From Crocinitomicaceae bacterium (lineage in GTDB: Bacteria > Bacteroidota > Bacteroidia > Flavobacteriales_D > Crocinitomicaceae): a stretch of DNA of 64,000 nucleotides. The notes beneath the pieces are model-generated. The model saw nothing but the letters and a program-made list of their open reading frames with translations. It was not told where the DNA came from and ran no database searches. Shown piece by piece: positions 36,201-44,388 of the stretch. How positions within the stretch are numbered: position 1 is the first letter of the stretch; each line of letters starts with the position of its first letter. The position numbers and the translations under genes are program-made. The stretch covers positions 237,829-301,828 of the forward strand of contig JACJYW010000008.1 in assembly GCA_020635955.1 (NCBI GenBank), read 5' to 3'.

Positions 36201-36477
36201 AGTACCTGTAACGGTAGAGGATTGTACCGGAATTGATGAAAATGAGATTTCATTAGGCGTTTATCCTAACCCTACAATGGATGTGGTAACAATTAGTGGT
36301 ATTAATTCGAATGGGGTGATCTCAGTTCTTGATGTTCAAGGAAACATTATTTTGACTAATAATGTGACTACATCCGAGATCTTAAAGATTGACCTGTCAG
36401 AATTTGAATCAGGTATGTATATTTTGAGATTTACAACTGAAAATAATATTACAGAAACTAGAATAGTTAAGATGTAA
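33226..36477 (+). CDS. Large fibronectin type III repeat protein with T9SS type A sorting domain
   Basis: The 1083-residue protein has a signal peptide (about 1-20, ASAQ). Domains in order: a Cys-containing beta domain (about 22-145), FnIII repeats 1 and 2 (about 150-330), a nidogen-like beta domain (about 335-515, FLYQNVASNQITIGENG), FnIII repeats 3 and 4 (about 520-695), a second domain like the first (about 700-835), two Ig-like segments (about 840-1000) and a type A sorting domain from about 1008 (GVYPNPTMD to RIVKM). The FnIII repeats share the motif GP(A/T)GFTxGTG. This is an exported surface adhesin or matrix protein. No catalytic domain is visible. It has a strong promoter box and its own terminator. 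Confidence 0.88.
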   Translation: MRKIYLSLLLGVGLATTASAQGDNCGSAVSVTPGVYTANGPTTGAGASNFCFFGGAINADWYKYTPTCDGTIDITSEIEASLPDTRLSIHSGTCGTLTGCIDSDDDSGTGFTSKITGFPVTAGVTYYFEWDDRWDGSGFDWEFTFTPIAAPVTNITVSNITLSSADIDWDPSTGGETAWVVEWGPAGFTQGTGTIWNVTIASDTSIAGLLDGTTYDVYITPAPIDPCIPSVMTSFTTINSCPEPTGFTINGQNEDSLFVSWTAGGGETEWYIEYGPTGFTPGTGTPYTSLNNPDTITGVPFDQFFEIYIKAVCTVGDSSNWVGPLSFETFYQAPYIEFNNDCDTPFEDISGTGTYNFVADEDELGVTLPFTFLYQNVASNQITIGENGGVEFGTLTGDVNFSNTTVATANDGFYIMWDDMDGGDIYYQTLGTAPNRRFIIQWDDIPTWLGSNGGTYQMILFETSNEIKFRYQDTDFGSGSDNYGADATIGLAGPNQDVDVSFEQPYTDANPCINFYYTSCPKPTAFTDVYVGIDTVILSWTAGLSETEWEIEWGPAGFTPGTGSTMTTNNTQDTIPGLTQLTNYDFYVTAVCGVGDSSVLVGPVSVMTNPVCPGPTAITVDFVSADSAGISWTNVGSATTWNIQYGLSGFAIGSGTVITTTDNPDTLAGLTAGMVYDVYVQSDCGGPDTSLWEGPVQVLVPIVNDTICGAISIPLDGITYNYHNTGATSAGEPGTTPNNTIWFEFIAPASGAVRIGTCGSTFDTELEVFEGTDCNATLTSVGYADGNPFTVCNGSGPAGIVLCDLTPGNQYYFWVGPYSAGTFGVIPVFAEAIVYPETGTAVPTDVCEDNAALDLFTSISGNVSTDGQWYVTAVSAGNAIPSTVSVVGVDGGTYNFFYVDNNVCFADTVQTSVTVFEQPLVGTASPIDAGCNYGDVNLFDGLSGVIDLSGTWYDDSSNPLSGGSYSFNGEAAGTYNFHFIVDNGVCAADTSTVPVTVEDCTGIDENEISLGVYPNPTMDVVTISGINSNGVISVLDVQGNIILTNNVTTSEILKIDLSEFESGMYILRFTTENNITETRIVKM

Positions 36478-36499
36478 TAATTAAAGTTTTTCAATGGAG

Positions 36500-36532
36500 A
36501 GAGCCCGTCAAATTGATGGGCTCTTTTTTTTT
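36500..36532 (+). terminator. Rho-independent terminator of the FnIII gene
   Basis: An 11-bp stem with one mismatch (AGAGCCCGTCA / TGATGGGCTCT), a 3-base loop and a run of nine T. Confidence 0.88.
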
Positions 36533-36597
36533 GGCCTGATGTTTATCAGTTAATGTAAGAGAAGATTTTATTAATTTAATCCAAAAATTTTCGACTT

Positions 36598-37131
36598 ATG
36601 GCTATCAGACCGCCCTTCAACTTGCAGAAATGGATTGATGGAAACAGAGATCTATTGAAACCACCTGTTTCTAATAAGAACTTGTACACGGAATCTGGAG
36701 ATTATATTGTTATGATCGTTGGAGGACCAAATGCAAGAAAAGACTATCACTACAATGAAACAGAAGAGTTATTCTATCAATTAGAAGGTGATATTGTTGT
36801 TACAGTTCAAGATGAAGGTCAGGCTAAAAAAGTTGAGATCAAGGCAGGTGACATGTTCCTGTTGCCTCCAAAAGTTCCACACAATCCTGCGCGTCCTGCT
36901 AATTCTGTTGGTTTGGTAGTAGAAAGAGTAAGAAAAGGATCTGATTTCAAAGATGGCTTAATGTGGTTTTGCGATAAATGCAATAACCAGTTACATGCAA
37001 CTTACTTTGAATTGAATAATGTTGAGAAGGACTTCCAACCAAGATTTAAAGAGTTTTATACTTCTGAAGATTTGAGAACGTGTAAAAATTGCGGACACGT
37101 TATGGAAGTTGATCCGAGATTTATCGATTAA
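36598..37131 (+). CDS. nbaC: 3-hydroxyanthranilate 3,4-dioxygenase
   Basis: This cupin enzyme opens the ring of 3-hydroxyanthranilate, in the kynurenine route from tryptophan to quinolinate and NAD. The 177-residue protein has the iron ligands His51, Glu57 and His95, in the same positions as the well-studied Cupriavidus enzyme, and the rubredoxin-like second metal site formed by Cys125, Cys128, Cys162 and Cys165 (FCDKC and TCKNC), typical of the bacterial form. No other kynurenine pathway gene is in the window. Its stop directly abuts the stop of the convergent CHU_C gene. Cytoplasmic, complete. Confidence 0.95.
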   Translation: MAIRPPFNLQKWIDGNRDLLKPPVSNKNLYTESGDYIVMIVGGPNARKDYHYNETEELFYQLEGDIVVTVQDEGQAKKVEIKAGDMFLLPPKVPHNPARPANSVGLVVERVRKGSDFKDGLMWFCDKCNNQLHATYFELNNVEKDFQPRFKEFYTSEDLRTCKNCGHVMEVDPRFID

Positions 37132-40100
37132 CTATCTCAAGCAGGTCACATGACCTCTTAATACGTAAGGATCGCCGTTCAGATCATGATATCTGACCTG
37201 CCAAACGTATACATCATCCTGAACAGGTACTCCACGGTATGTTCCATCCCACGATTGATCAAGGTTATTGATCGTATAGATCAATTCACCCCAACGATTA
37301 AAGATGAGCATTTCAAAATCCAGGATGTTTAATCCCTGTGCTTTAAAATATTCATTAAAGCTATCTCCATTTGGAGTGAAGGCATTGGGCACATAGATCA
37401 AAGGATCAAAATATATAGGAACTTCTCCCCAATTTTTACAACCATTTGAATCTGTTACTGTCGCGGTGTATATGATCTGTTGACTTGGCCAAACATAAGG
37501 GTCAGGGCAAATTACACAGCTAATATCTGTTGGTGGAGACCATGTTACTGTTCCCACTGCATTAGCTTCTATTTGAATGGTATCGCCAACCACGCCATAT
37601 ACTGCAGGAGATACTACAATTTGAGGACGAGGATATAAGAATACATTAGTTGTCAGTGTGTCCTTACAACCATTCTGGTCAGTAATAATGACAGAATAGA
37701 GTGTGTTTACACTTGGTCGCGCATGCGTTGTAGATCCGGTTGAATTTGTTAGAGTGGCACTTGGATACCAGGTATAACTCACTCCACCACTTGCAGATAA
37801 CGTAGCCCGTCCTTCTCTACAAATTGTAGTATCAGGAGACACCCAACCATCAATAACTATTACATGTACTTTTATTGAGTCTGGTGTATCCCCACATGCA
37901 TTCGTGAGCAGAACATGGTACATGGTATCAACATACGGCCAAATGGTTGGATCATTGACGTTTGTTGCGCTAATATTGTAATCAGGGGTCCAATTATAAT
38001 AGGTGCCACCAGTCACTATTATTTGCTGCGAAGAACCATGACAAATGGCTATTGAATCAGCTAGAACAGGGAAAGGAAGATCAAGATCGACCCAAACTTG
38101 AACGGTATCTTTCAATGAACAACCCTCTTGAGTAATGGTTTCCAGATAATAATCAGTTGTAGTGCTAGGTGAAGCCCATGGGTTAGGGCTGCTTGGATCA
38201 TCCAGACCCGTTGGAGGGGTCCAGGAGTAAGTAACTCCACCACTTGAGAATAGTTGAATACTATCTCCAATGCAAATAGCTGTATCAGGACTAATTGTAG
38301 CATTCGCTCCATATACAAATACTGTAACTTCAACCTGACTTTGACCACAAACACTCGTAATGTCTACGGTAAAAGTGGTCTCTTCCCAAATTGTAGCAAT
38401 AGGGTTGGAACTATTAGGATTATTCAATGGTCCCGGTGGACCCCAGCTGTAAGAATCTCCTCCAATTGCCCATAATTCGACTGAAGTTCCGGGGCATATC
38501 GTATCTATTAATGTTCCTGCTTGTCCTTGAAATAATTGAATATCAACATCCATATAAGCGGTATCTGGATCATAGCATCCTGATGCATCAGAAACAACAA
38601 GCATTACGGTGTAGATTCCTGGATTTTGATAAGCGTGTGTGGGAGCAAACTGGGTGGAGGTTGAACCATCACCAAAATCCCAAAAATACTGATTACCATT
38701 TTGAGAAGTATTTTGGAAAACAACAGGATCAGGAATACACACTGTAGGGGATGCTGCACTCAGAGTAGCTTCAATTTTTGATAATTCAAAAAGAAAAGCA
38801 GCCATATTACAATTAGATGAATTATTGGTCTGTGAATATACTCCAGGTGTTGTAGGAAATCCGTTAGTATTACCCCCACACGCCGCACATACGGCATGAT
38901 AAACTCCCCCTCCTTTGTCAAATCTTGATGTACCGCCGTCTACATGATCAGTTGATCCATTCAAACTACCCATGTAAGTTGCATATTTTAATGCGCCCAT
39001 ATTTGCCGTAAAAAGTGCCAGGTAGAAATTACTTCCTGAAGTTGTGGATTGGTATGCATCAGATGTTACAGGCATTCCGCTTGAGGTACTATTTATGGCT
39101 GATGAATATTGGACATTGATCTGACCACCCCATCCGGCAATATAAATTTCATAACAATCTGAAACCAGAAAAGCCGTTGGCGATAATTCTTCATTACCTG
39201 TACCCGCACCAAAAGTTGTTGACCATGTACTAGCCGTTAGCGTATTGTTCAATTTATGTATGAATTGTCCACTGTTTGGATTGCTGTACAAACCACTTGT
39301 TAAAGGATACGCACCTTTGGTTTGACCATAGATATAAACATTATCGTCAATATCAAGTTGTACGAAATAAGCCTGATCGTAATCATTGGTGCCCAAATAA
39401 GTTGCTTTAGGAGAATTATAAGAAGGAGCATTGAATTTTATAACGTATCCATCAACTATACCACCTTGATAGGTAGCCTTATATTGACCAGAAGTAACCG
39501 GAAAGTTGGAACTAGTAGTCCCACCAGCAACAAAAATATTACCATTTGCATCTAACTGAACCGAGTTACCTGATTCTAATCCGCTTCCCCCAATGTAAGA
39601 GCTCCAAAGTAAATTACTCAGGTTCGAATTAAATTTCGCCACAACGGCATCTTGTTGCCCAGAAAGGCTAGATTGAAATCCGCCATTAATCGGAATGTTG
39701 TTGGATTGAGTAGTTGAACTTATATACACATTGGATTGCGCATCAACCATAATTTCCCCCCGTAACATATCACCATAGTTAAATGCTATATCGTTAGAGG
39801 CATTTGAAATTCCATCTGTACCTGATCCTCCAAAATACGTACTTCCTGATACACCAGTGCCCGTTGCATTAAGATGAGTTATAAAGATATCAGCACCACT
39901 TGAAAAACTGATACCATCAATACTCAATGCTATGCCACCATGATGTGTGTTTTGATATGCAGAACTAGTACATGGGAAATTAGTTGAAGAGGTAGCCCCC
40001 ATTACAAAAAGGTCATTAGCATCATTTACGATCAAAGAATGAGGCGTTTCACTTCCGTTTCCTCCAAGGAAAGTTGAAAATATTAGACCTGATCCGTTAG

Positions 40101-40992
40101 CATTGAATTTAGACAATGCAACATCAACCTGTCCATTATTGAATGAAACATCATATGCACCTGATGTAGTTGGATATCCTGTTCCAAAAACGATTCCTCC
40201 GGCTATTAAATTTTTATTTATATCAGGACAAGCTGTCATCCCCCAGTTATCAGAAGTTGCTCCGGTAAATGTGGAAAAAGACAAGTCAGGATCAATAACC
40301 AAAGGAAGGTTTTGGTCGAATCCTTCAGGGAATTCAAAATGCATTTCGTTTCCTACCAGAACATAGTTACAGGGAATTTCTTTTTTTAATCCATTCTCCT
40401 GTTGGTATGCGTAAGGTTTACCTTCTGTTATTGTTCCAAGTGAAGTACTTATTACAAGTTCTCCATTTTCAGAGATCGATATTTTATCTTGTCCTTCATA
40501 AGAAACTTTAAAAATGGACGGGTCAGCACCTGGATCCACAAGGATGTCATATTTTAAAGAAGCATTTGATTCATAGATGGAGAGATCAATCCCATTGTAC
40601 AATTCCAAATAGTCTACCTGATGACATGGGAAGACATTTGAAGCCCATTTGTTACTATCATTTCCGAGGAGGTAATTTTCATAGAATGGTGCTACTTCGA
40701 TCTCTTCAAAAACAGGCTTTGGATTAGCACCTACAAAGATCGTTTTGACCGCATGGCCCTTGAATGGTTCTTGTGATTCCCCTTCATGCGCATGATCATA
40801 AACTTCCCCCTGATTATTGAAATCATAGGTAAATCCCGTTTTTTCAAGAAACATATTACCACCAGGAATATTTATTTTATAGGAAATATTCTCATGCCAC
40901 TGCCCTCTGTTAGGATGCATCCAGATCTCTTCCTGAGCAAATAAAGTGAGCTCAAAGAAAATGAGTAATATGAGTGAAGCAATTCGTTTCAT
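37132..40992 (-). CDS. Giant SBBP-repeat/PKD surface protein with T9SS type B (CHU_C) domain
   Basis: The 1286-residue protein has a signal peptide (about 1-19, LFAQ). An N-terminal domain (about 20-240, GQWHENISYKINIPGG) of the DUF7948 type is followed by a beta-propeller of SBBP repeats (about 240-730; repeated STFLGGNG, STYFGGSGTD, SSYIGGSGLE and ATYMGS elements). A PKD domain (about 755-840, FWDFGDGS) and five or six Ig-like repeats with CPGTS/CIGDS starts come next. The last 90 residues (YVPNAFTPNGD to GHVTCLR) are the CHU_C type B sorting domain. It is a surface structural or adhesion protein exported through SprA. A possible -7 box lies 82 bases upstream. Confidence 0.88.
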   Translation of the reverse strand: MKRIASLILLIFFELTLFAQEEIWMHPNRGQWHENISYKINIPGGNMFLEKTGFTYDFNNQGEVYDHAHEGESQEPFKGHAVKTIFVGANPKPVFEEIEVAPFYENYLLGNDSNKWASNVFPCHQVDYLELYNGIDLSIYESNASLKYDILVDPGADPSIFKVSYEGQDKISISENGELVISTSLGTITEGKPYAYQQENGLKKEIPCNYVLVGNEMHFEFPEGFDQNLPLVIDPDLSFSTFTGATSDNWGMTACPDINKNLIAGGIVFGTGYPTTSGAYDVSFNNGQVDVALSKFNANGSGLIFSTFLGGNGSETPHSLIVNDANDLFVMGATSSTNFPCTSSAYQNTHHGGIALSIDGISFSSGADIFITHLNATGTGVSGSTYFGGSGTDGISNASNDIAFNYGDMLRGEIMVDAQSNVYISSTTQSNNIPINGGFQSSLSGQQDAVVAKFNSNLSNLLWSSYIGGSGLESGNSVQLDANGNIFVAGGTTSSNFPVTSGQYKATYQGGIVDGYVIKFNAPSYNSPKATYLGTNDYDQAYFVQLDIDDNVYIYGQTKGAYPLTSGLYSNPNSGQFIHKLNNTLTASTWSTTFGAGTGNEELSPTAFLVSDCYEIYIAGWGGQINVQYSSAINSTSSGMPVTSDAYQSTTSGSNFYLALFTANMGALKYATYMGSLNGSTDHVDGGTSRFDKGGGVYHAVCAACGGNTNGFPTTPGVYSQTNNSSNCNMAAFLFELSKIEATLSAASPTVCIPDPVVFQNTSQNGNQYFWDFGDGSTSTQFAPTHAYQNPGIYTVMLVVSDASGCYDPDTAYMDVDIQLFQGQAGTLIDTICPGTSVELWAIGGDSYSWGPPGPLNNPNSSNPIATIWEETTFTVDITSVCGQSQVEVTVFVYGANATISPDTAICIGDSIQLFSSGGVTYSWTPPTGLDDPSSPNPWASPSTTTDYYLETITQEGCSLKDTVQVWVDLDLPFPVLADSIAICHGSSQQIIVTGGTYYNWTPDYNISATNVNDPTIWPYVDTMYHVLLTNACGDTPDSIKVHVIVIDGWVSPDTTICREGRATLSASGGVSYTWYPSATLTNSTGSTTHARPSVNTLYSVIITDQNGCKDTLTTNVFLYPRPQIVVSPAVYGVVGDTIQIEANAVGTVTWSPPTDISCVICPDPYVWPSQQIIYTATVTDSNGCKNWGEVPIYFDPLIYVPNAFTPNGDSFNEYFKAQGLNILDFEMLIFNRWGELIYTINNLDQSWDGTYRGVPVQDDVYVWQVRYHDLNGDPYVLRGHVTCLR

Positions 40993-41074
40993 TTAACAAT
41001 TCCTGACCTAAAACTTTCAAAAACTGCGTTTGGGCAATATTGGGTTAACAAAAATCTTACCAAAAGTTGAATAT

Positions 41075-41082
41075 CAAAATTA
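41075..41082 (-). promoter_or_regulatory. Possible minus-strand -7 box (TAATTTTG)
   Basis: Exact TAnnTTTG 82 bases upstream of ATG 40992 in a 195-base gap that shows nothing else. Confidence 0.35.
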
Positions 41083-41187
41083 CTAAATATCAAGCATTTA
41101 GGCAGTAAATTAATGTGTACGGTACAATTTACTTATTGTTCAGTAAAAAGAAGACGAAAATAAAGGTGAAGGAGTTGACTGAAAATG

Positions 41188-41607
41188 CTAGAAGTTTTCT
41201 TCTTTAACAAATTCTCCTAATTCATCATAGAATTTCCACGTTCCGGATTTTTCTCCATTTTTGTATTCACCCACATATCTTACTTTTCCATTTGGGAAAA
41301 ATGTTAGTGAATGTCCATCTAAAATTCCATTGACATAGTATGATTCAGACCATTTGACTCCATTATCATAATAGGAAATCCACAAGCCTTCTCTTTGCCC
41401 CATTTCATTGAGTTTTCCTCTGATCTTAACCGCACCGTTTGGATGATATTCAACCGTTTCACCAGGTTTACTGATGGTGTCAACGATCTCTGGTTTCACT
41501 ATTTCACTTTCATCAATTGAAGTTTCAATTTCAACAATACCTTTTTTCTCCTCATCTGAGCAAGAAATAAGGAATAAAACCAGGGCAATATGCAAATAGA
41601 ATTTCAT
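41188..41607 (-). CDS. MORN-repeat (YwqK-type) lipoprotein, 139 aa
   Basis: A short lipoprotein signal (Cys16, LFLISC) precedes a linker rich in Glu, Ile and Lys and then about four MORN-type repeats (EYHPNGAVKIRGKLN, GLWISYYDNGVKW, GHSLTFFPNGKVRYVGEY, GTWKFYDELGE). MORN/YwqK repeats form beta-hairpin sheets of uncertain role; YwqK is sometimes annotated as an antitoxin, but there is no toxin gene here. It begins one base after the long-chain prenyl synthase gene and so is likely co-transcribed with it. Probably anchored in the inner or outer membrane facing the periplasm. Confidence 0.82.
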   Translation of the reverse strand: MKFYLHIALVLFLISCSDEEKKGIVEIETSIDESEIVKPEIVDTISKPGETVEYHPNGAVKIRGKLNEMGQREGLWISYYDNGVKWSESYYVNGILDGHSLTFFPNGKVRYVGEYKNGEKSGTWKFYDELGEFVKEENF

Positions 41608-41608
41608 A

Positions 41609-42589
41609 TTATTTTTCTCTGTTAACCGTGTATTCTACAAGACCAATTAATGCTTTTTTGGCTTCATTTTCAGGGATATCCGAAATGAGATGAATTGCTT
41701 CTTCTTTCAATTCCATCATGCGTGCATGCGCGTATTTTACGCCACCTGATTCAACAACCTTTTTGATGGCTTGTCGAATATATTTCGGCTCTTCATTATG
41801 GTTTTTGACAATATTGATCAATTGCTTTTTATCAGCTGCAGAAACCGTATTTAATGTATAGATCAAGGGGAGTGTCATTTTGCGTTCGCGTATGTCATTC
41901 CCTGTTGGTTTACCTATTTTTTCACTGTCACCGTAATCAAAAATATCATCTTTGATCTGGAAAGCTAATCCTACCAACTCACCAAATTTTTTCAGTTTTT
42001 CTACCACTTCAGGTTGATCAGAAACTGATGCTGCGCCGGCTGCGCAACAAGAAGCTATTAGAGATGCCGTTTTTTGGCGGATGATTTCAAAATAAACTTC
42101 TTCAGTGATATCAAGTCTTCTGGCTTTCTCTATTTGAAGTAATTCACCTTCACTCATCTCACGCACGGCTGTTGAAACGATCTCTAGTAGTTGAAATTCT
42201 CTCTTGTCAACAGACATTAAAAGTCCTCTTGAAAGCAGGTAATCTCCAACCAACACGGCAATTTTGTTTTTCCAAAGGGCATTTACTGAGAAAAAACCTC
42301 TTCTTTCATTCGCATCATCAACAACGTCATCATGAACCAGAGTTGCCGTATGAAGAAGTTCTATTAAAGAAGCAGCTGTATAAGTAGCTTCTTCTACTTT
42401 TCCATTTAATGTTTTGGCGGTAAGGAAAACGAACATGGGACGCATTTGTTTTCCTTTTCGTTTGATGATGTAGTGTGTGATCTTATCTAGCAATGCCACA
42501 TCTGATTTCATAGAGTCTTTGAATTTTTGTTCAAAGACTTTCATCTCATCAGCAACATTGGCTTTTATATCCTTAACCTTAACGATCAT
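41609..42589 (-). CDS. ispB: Long-chain all-trans polyprenyl diphosphate synthase
   Basis: This enzyme makes the long isoprenoid side chain of menaquinone. The 326-residue protein has both Asp-rich motifs (LVHDDVVDDANERRG and FQIKDDIFDYGD). The fifth residue before the first motif is Ala, not an aromatic residue, which in the family allows chains of C35-C40; the window's other prenyl synthase has Phe there. The start ATG 42589 lies 5 bases from a -7 box with a TTTG at the -33 distance, so its mRNA may be leaderless. A MORN lipoprotein gene follows one base after its stop. Cytoplasmic or membrane-associated. Confidence 0.93.
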   Translation of the reverse strand: MIVKVKDIKANVADEMKVFEQKFKDSMKSDVALLDKITHYIIKRKGKQMRPMFVFLTAKTLNGKVEEATYTAASLIELLHTATLVHDDVVDDANERRGFFSVNALWKNKIAVLVGDYLLSRGLLMSVDKREFQLLEIVSTAVREMSEGELLQIEKARRLDITEEVYFEIIRQKTASLIASCCAAGAASVSDQPEVVEKLKKFGELVGLAFQIKDDIFDYGDSEKIGKPTGNDIRERKMTLPLIYTLNTVSAADKKQLINIVKNHNEEPKYIRQAIKKVVESGGVKYAHARMMELKEEAIHLISDIPENEAKKALIGLVEYTVNREK

Positions 42590-42594
42590 CTATA

Positions 42595-42602
42595 CAAAGA
42601 TA
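42595..42602 (-). promoter_or_regulatory. Minus-strand -7 box (TATCTTTG), leaderless start predicted
   Basis: Exact TAnnTTTG ending 5 bases before ATG 42589, with TTTG (42624-42627 on minus strand) at a 21-base spacer. Confidence 0.6.
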
Positions 42603-42614
42603 AGGTATCATCTG

Positions 42615-43346
42615 CTAATTGTTCAAATCCTTATGTTGAATGAGCTCAGAATTATTGATCTCGTCTAGCCAATCTTCCACAGTTTTAGCATGTTCTAAAC
42701 CATATTTACCGATTGATTCACGCCTTAAAGCCGCCAGATGGGCGCCACTTTCTAGTGCTTTTCCAAAATCATGTGCAATGGATCGTATGTAGGTTCCTTT
42801 AGAACAGCTGATAATAAAGTGAACATCATTGCCATCAATATTAGTGATCTCAAATTCCAGGATCTCTATTTTTTTAGGTTTAAGTTCAAATTCGTGTCCT
42901 TTTCTAGCCAGATCGTATGCTTTTTTACCTTCTACTTTCTTGGCTGAAAAGATAGGGGGATATTGATCTTGAACCCCAATCATGTTCTTTGAAGTTGCAC
43001 GAATAAGATCATTCGTGATGTGTTCAGTTGAGAAGGTTTGGTCGATCTCAGTTTCAAGATCATAAGAAGGTGTAGTTGAACCCAGTCTAATAATACCCGA
43101 ATATGACTTTTCCAACCCCATTAATTCGTCAATGGTCTTGGTTTTTTTACCTGTGCAAATGATCAATAATCCATCTGCCAGAGGATCAAGGGTGCCGGCA
43201 TGGCCTACTTTGATCTTTTTTACTTTGAGCTTGTGCTTAATATTATATCTCAGCTTATTTACAACATCAAAGGAAGTCCAATTCAAGGGTTTATTTACCA
43301 ATAGAACTTCACCTTCTTTGAAATCATATATACGCTTATCACCCAT
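42615..43346 (-). CDS. truB: tRNA pseudouridine(55) synthase TruB
   Basis: TruB converts U55 in the T-loop of tRNAs to pseudouridine. The 243-residue protein has the catalytic motif VGHAGTLDPLADGLL, whose Asp is the nucleophile, and the KLNWTSFDVVNKL substrate region near the start (NKPLNWTSFDV). The YPPIFSAKKVEGKKAYD segment follows as expected. Its start overlaps the end of uppP by 8 bases, placing it last in the run ftsX-DUF3098-uppP-truB, a common arrangement in Bacteroidota. Complete and of normal length for the phylum. Confidence 0.96.
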   Translation of the reverse strand: MGDKRIYDFKEGEVLLVNKPLNWTSFDVVNKLRYNIKHKLKVKKIKVGHAGTLDPLADGLLIICTGKKTKTIDELMGLEKSYSGIIRLGSTTPSYDLETEIDQTFSTEHITNDLIRATSKNMIGVQDQYPPIFSAKKVEGKKAYDLARKGHEFELKPKKIEILEFEITNIDGNDVHFIISCSKGTYIRSIAHDFGKALESGAHLAALRRESIGKYGLEHAKTVEDWLDEINNSELIQHKDLNN

Positions 43347-44136
43347 TGATCATGGTGAAAGTAAGAGCTGCAATTCCGACAGCAAAACAATAAAATGAGA
43401 AGTACTTCAGTTTTGCTCTTTTAACCAGTGCAATCATCCAGGTACAGGCTGCCAAACCAGTAACAAATGCTGTTATAAATCCTGCTGACAAAGGAACTAT
43501 ATCAGATGAATCAAAGCTGATCTCAGCACCCATAATATCTTTGGCCATAGCACCAAAGATCAATGGCACAACCATTAAAAAGGAGAATCTGGCAGAACGA
43601 TCTCTATCAACTCCTAGTAGGACAGAGGTTGAGATGGTAGCACCTGATCGAGAAATTCCTGGTAGAATGGCAATAGCTTGTGAGATACCAATGATAATGG
43701 CACTAGAATAACTTACTTCCTTTTCTGTTTTTTTAGCCTTATCTGCCAGGAAAAGTAAAATACCCGTAACCAAAAGCATAAAGCCTACTAACACAACATT
43801 TCCGTCAAAAAAAGCTTTGATCTGATCATCAAAGAAGACTCCAACAGCTGCTGCCGGAATCATGGATAAAATGATCTTAACAGAGAATTTTGCATCATCA
43901 TTCCAATTGAACTGGAACAATCCTTTGAAGATCTTTGCAAGGTCTTTTCTGAAAACAACTACTGTGCTTAATGCGGTAGCAAAATGCAATACAACAGTCA
44001 TTAAAAGGCTTTTATCAGGGTCTAATTCTGTATTTAGCATTTCATTAGCTAAAACGAGATGACCACTGCTGCTTACAGGTAAAAATTCAGTAAGTCCCTG
44101 GACAATGCCAAGAATAATTGCTTCAAGAATCGACAT
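43339..44136 (-). CDS. uppP: Undecaprenyl-diphosphate phosphatase UppP (BacA)
   Basis: UppP dephosphorylates undecaprenyl diphosphate so that the lipid carrier can be reused for peptidoglycan and surface polysaccharides. The 265-residue integral membrane protein has the family motifs GIVQGLTEFLPVSSSGH (10-26) and PGISRSGATI (about 154-163), with about eight hydrophobic helices. It overlaps truB by 8 bases and follows the DUF3098 gene after 9 bases. The active site faces the periplasmic side in relatives. Confidence 0.96.
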   Translation of the reverse strand: MSILEAIILGIVQGLTEFLPVSSSGHLVLANEMLNTELDPDKSLLMTVVLHFATALSTVVVFRKDLAKIFKGLFQFNWNDDAKFSVKIILSMIPAAAVGVFFDDQIKAFFDGNVVLVGFMLLVTGILLFLADKAKKTEKEVSYSSAIIIGISQAIAILPGISRSGATISTSVLLGVDRDRSARFSFLMVVPLIFGAMAKDIMGAEISFDSSDIVPLSAGFITAFVTGLAACTWMIALVKRAKLKYFSFYCFAVGIAALTFTMING

Positions 44137-44145
44137 GAATTTCGA

Positions 44146-44376
44146 TTATCCTTTATTCTTTTTCATGATTCCGTAGATCACAACAACATAACCACCAATC
44201 ACTAGAATTGGAGCCAGAGTAATACGGGTAAAGCTGAACATTTCACCTTCATTAAACACTTTAGGGTCGTTAGAACCGCCACCAACCATCAGGAAAAACC
44301 CAATAAGCGTGACAACGACACCAATGATAATGAACATGATGTTCTTTTTACTGAATACAAAATTATTTGAGCTCAT
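44146..44376 (-). CDS. DUF3098 family membrane protein, 76 aa
   Basis: The 76-residue protein has two predicted membrane helices (about 13-31 and 52-70) separated by a Gly/Ser/Asp-rich loop (GGGSNDPKVFNE). It matches the Bacteroidota family DUF3098 in size, topology and place: between ftsX and uppP. The conserved FTRITLAPILVIGGY segment is visible. The function is unknown; the linkage suggests a part in cell division or wall synthesis. Confidence 0.88.
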   Translation of the reverse strand: MSSNNFVFSKKNIMFIIIGVVVTLIGFFLMVGGGSNDPKVFNEGEMFSFTRITLAPILVIGGYVVVIYGIMKKNKG

Positions 44377-44388
44377 AAAGCATTTGTT

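Noticed and set aside
33226..36477. Repeated segments as a possible CRISPR or DNA repeat array
   Set aside because: The repeats are diverged at the DNA level and keep frame, so they are protein FnIII repeats.
41188..41607. YwqK-type MORN lipoprotein as an antitoxin
   Set aside because: That label exists for the family, but no toxin-like gene is adjacent and the protein has an export signal.
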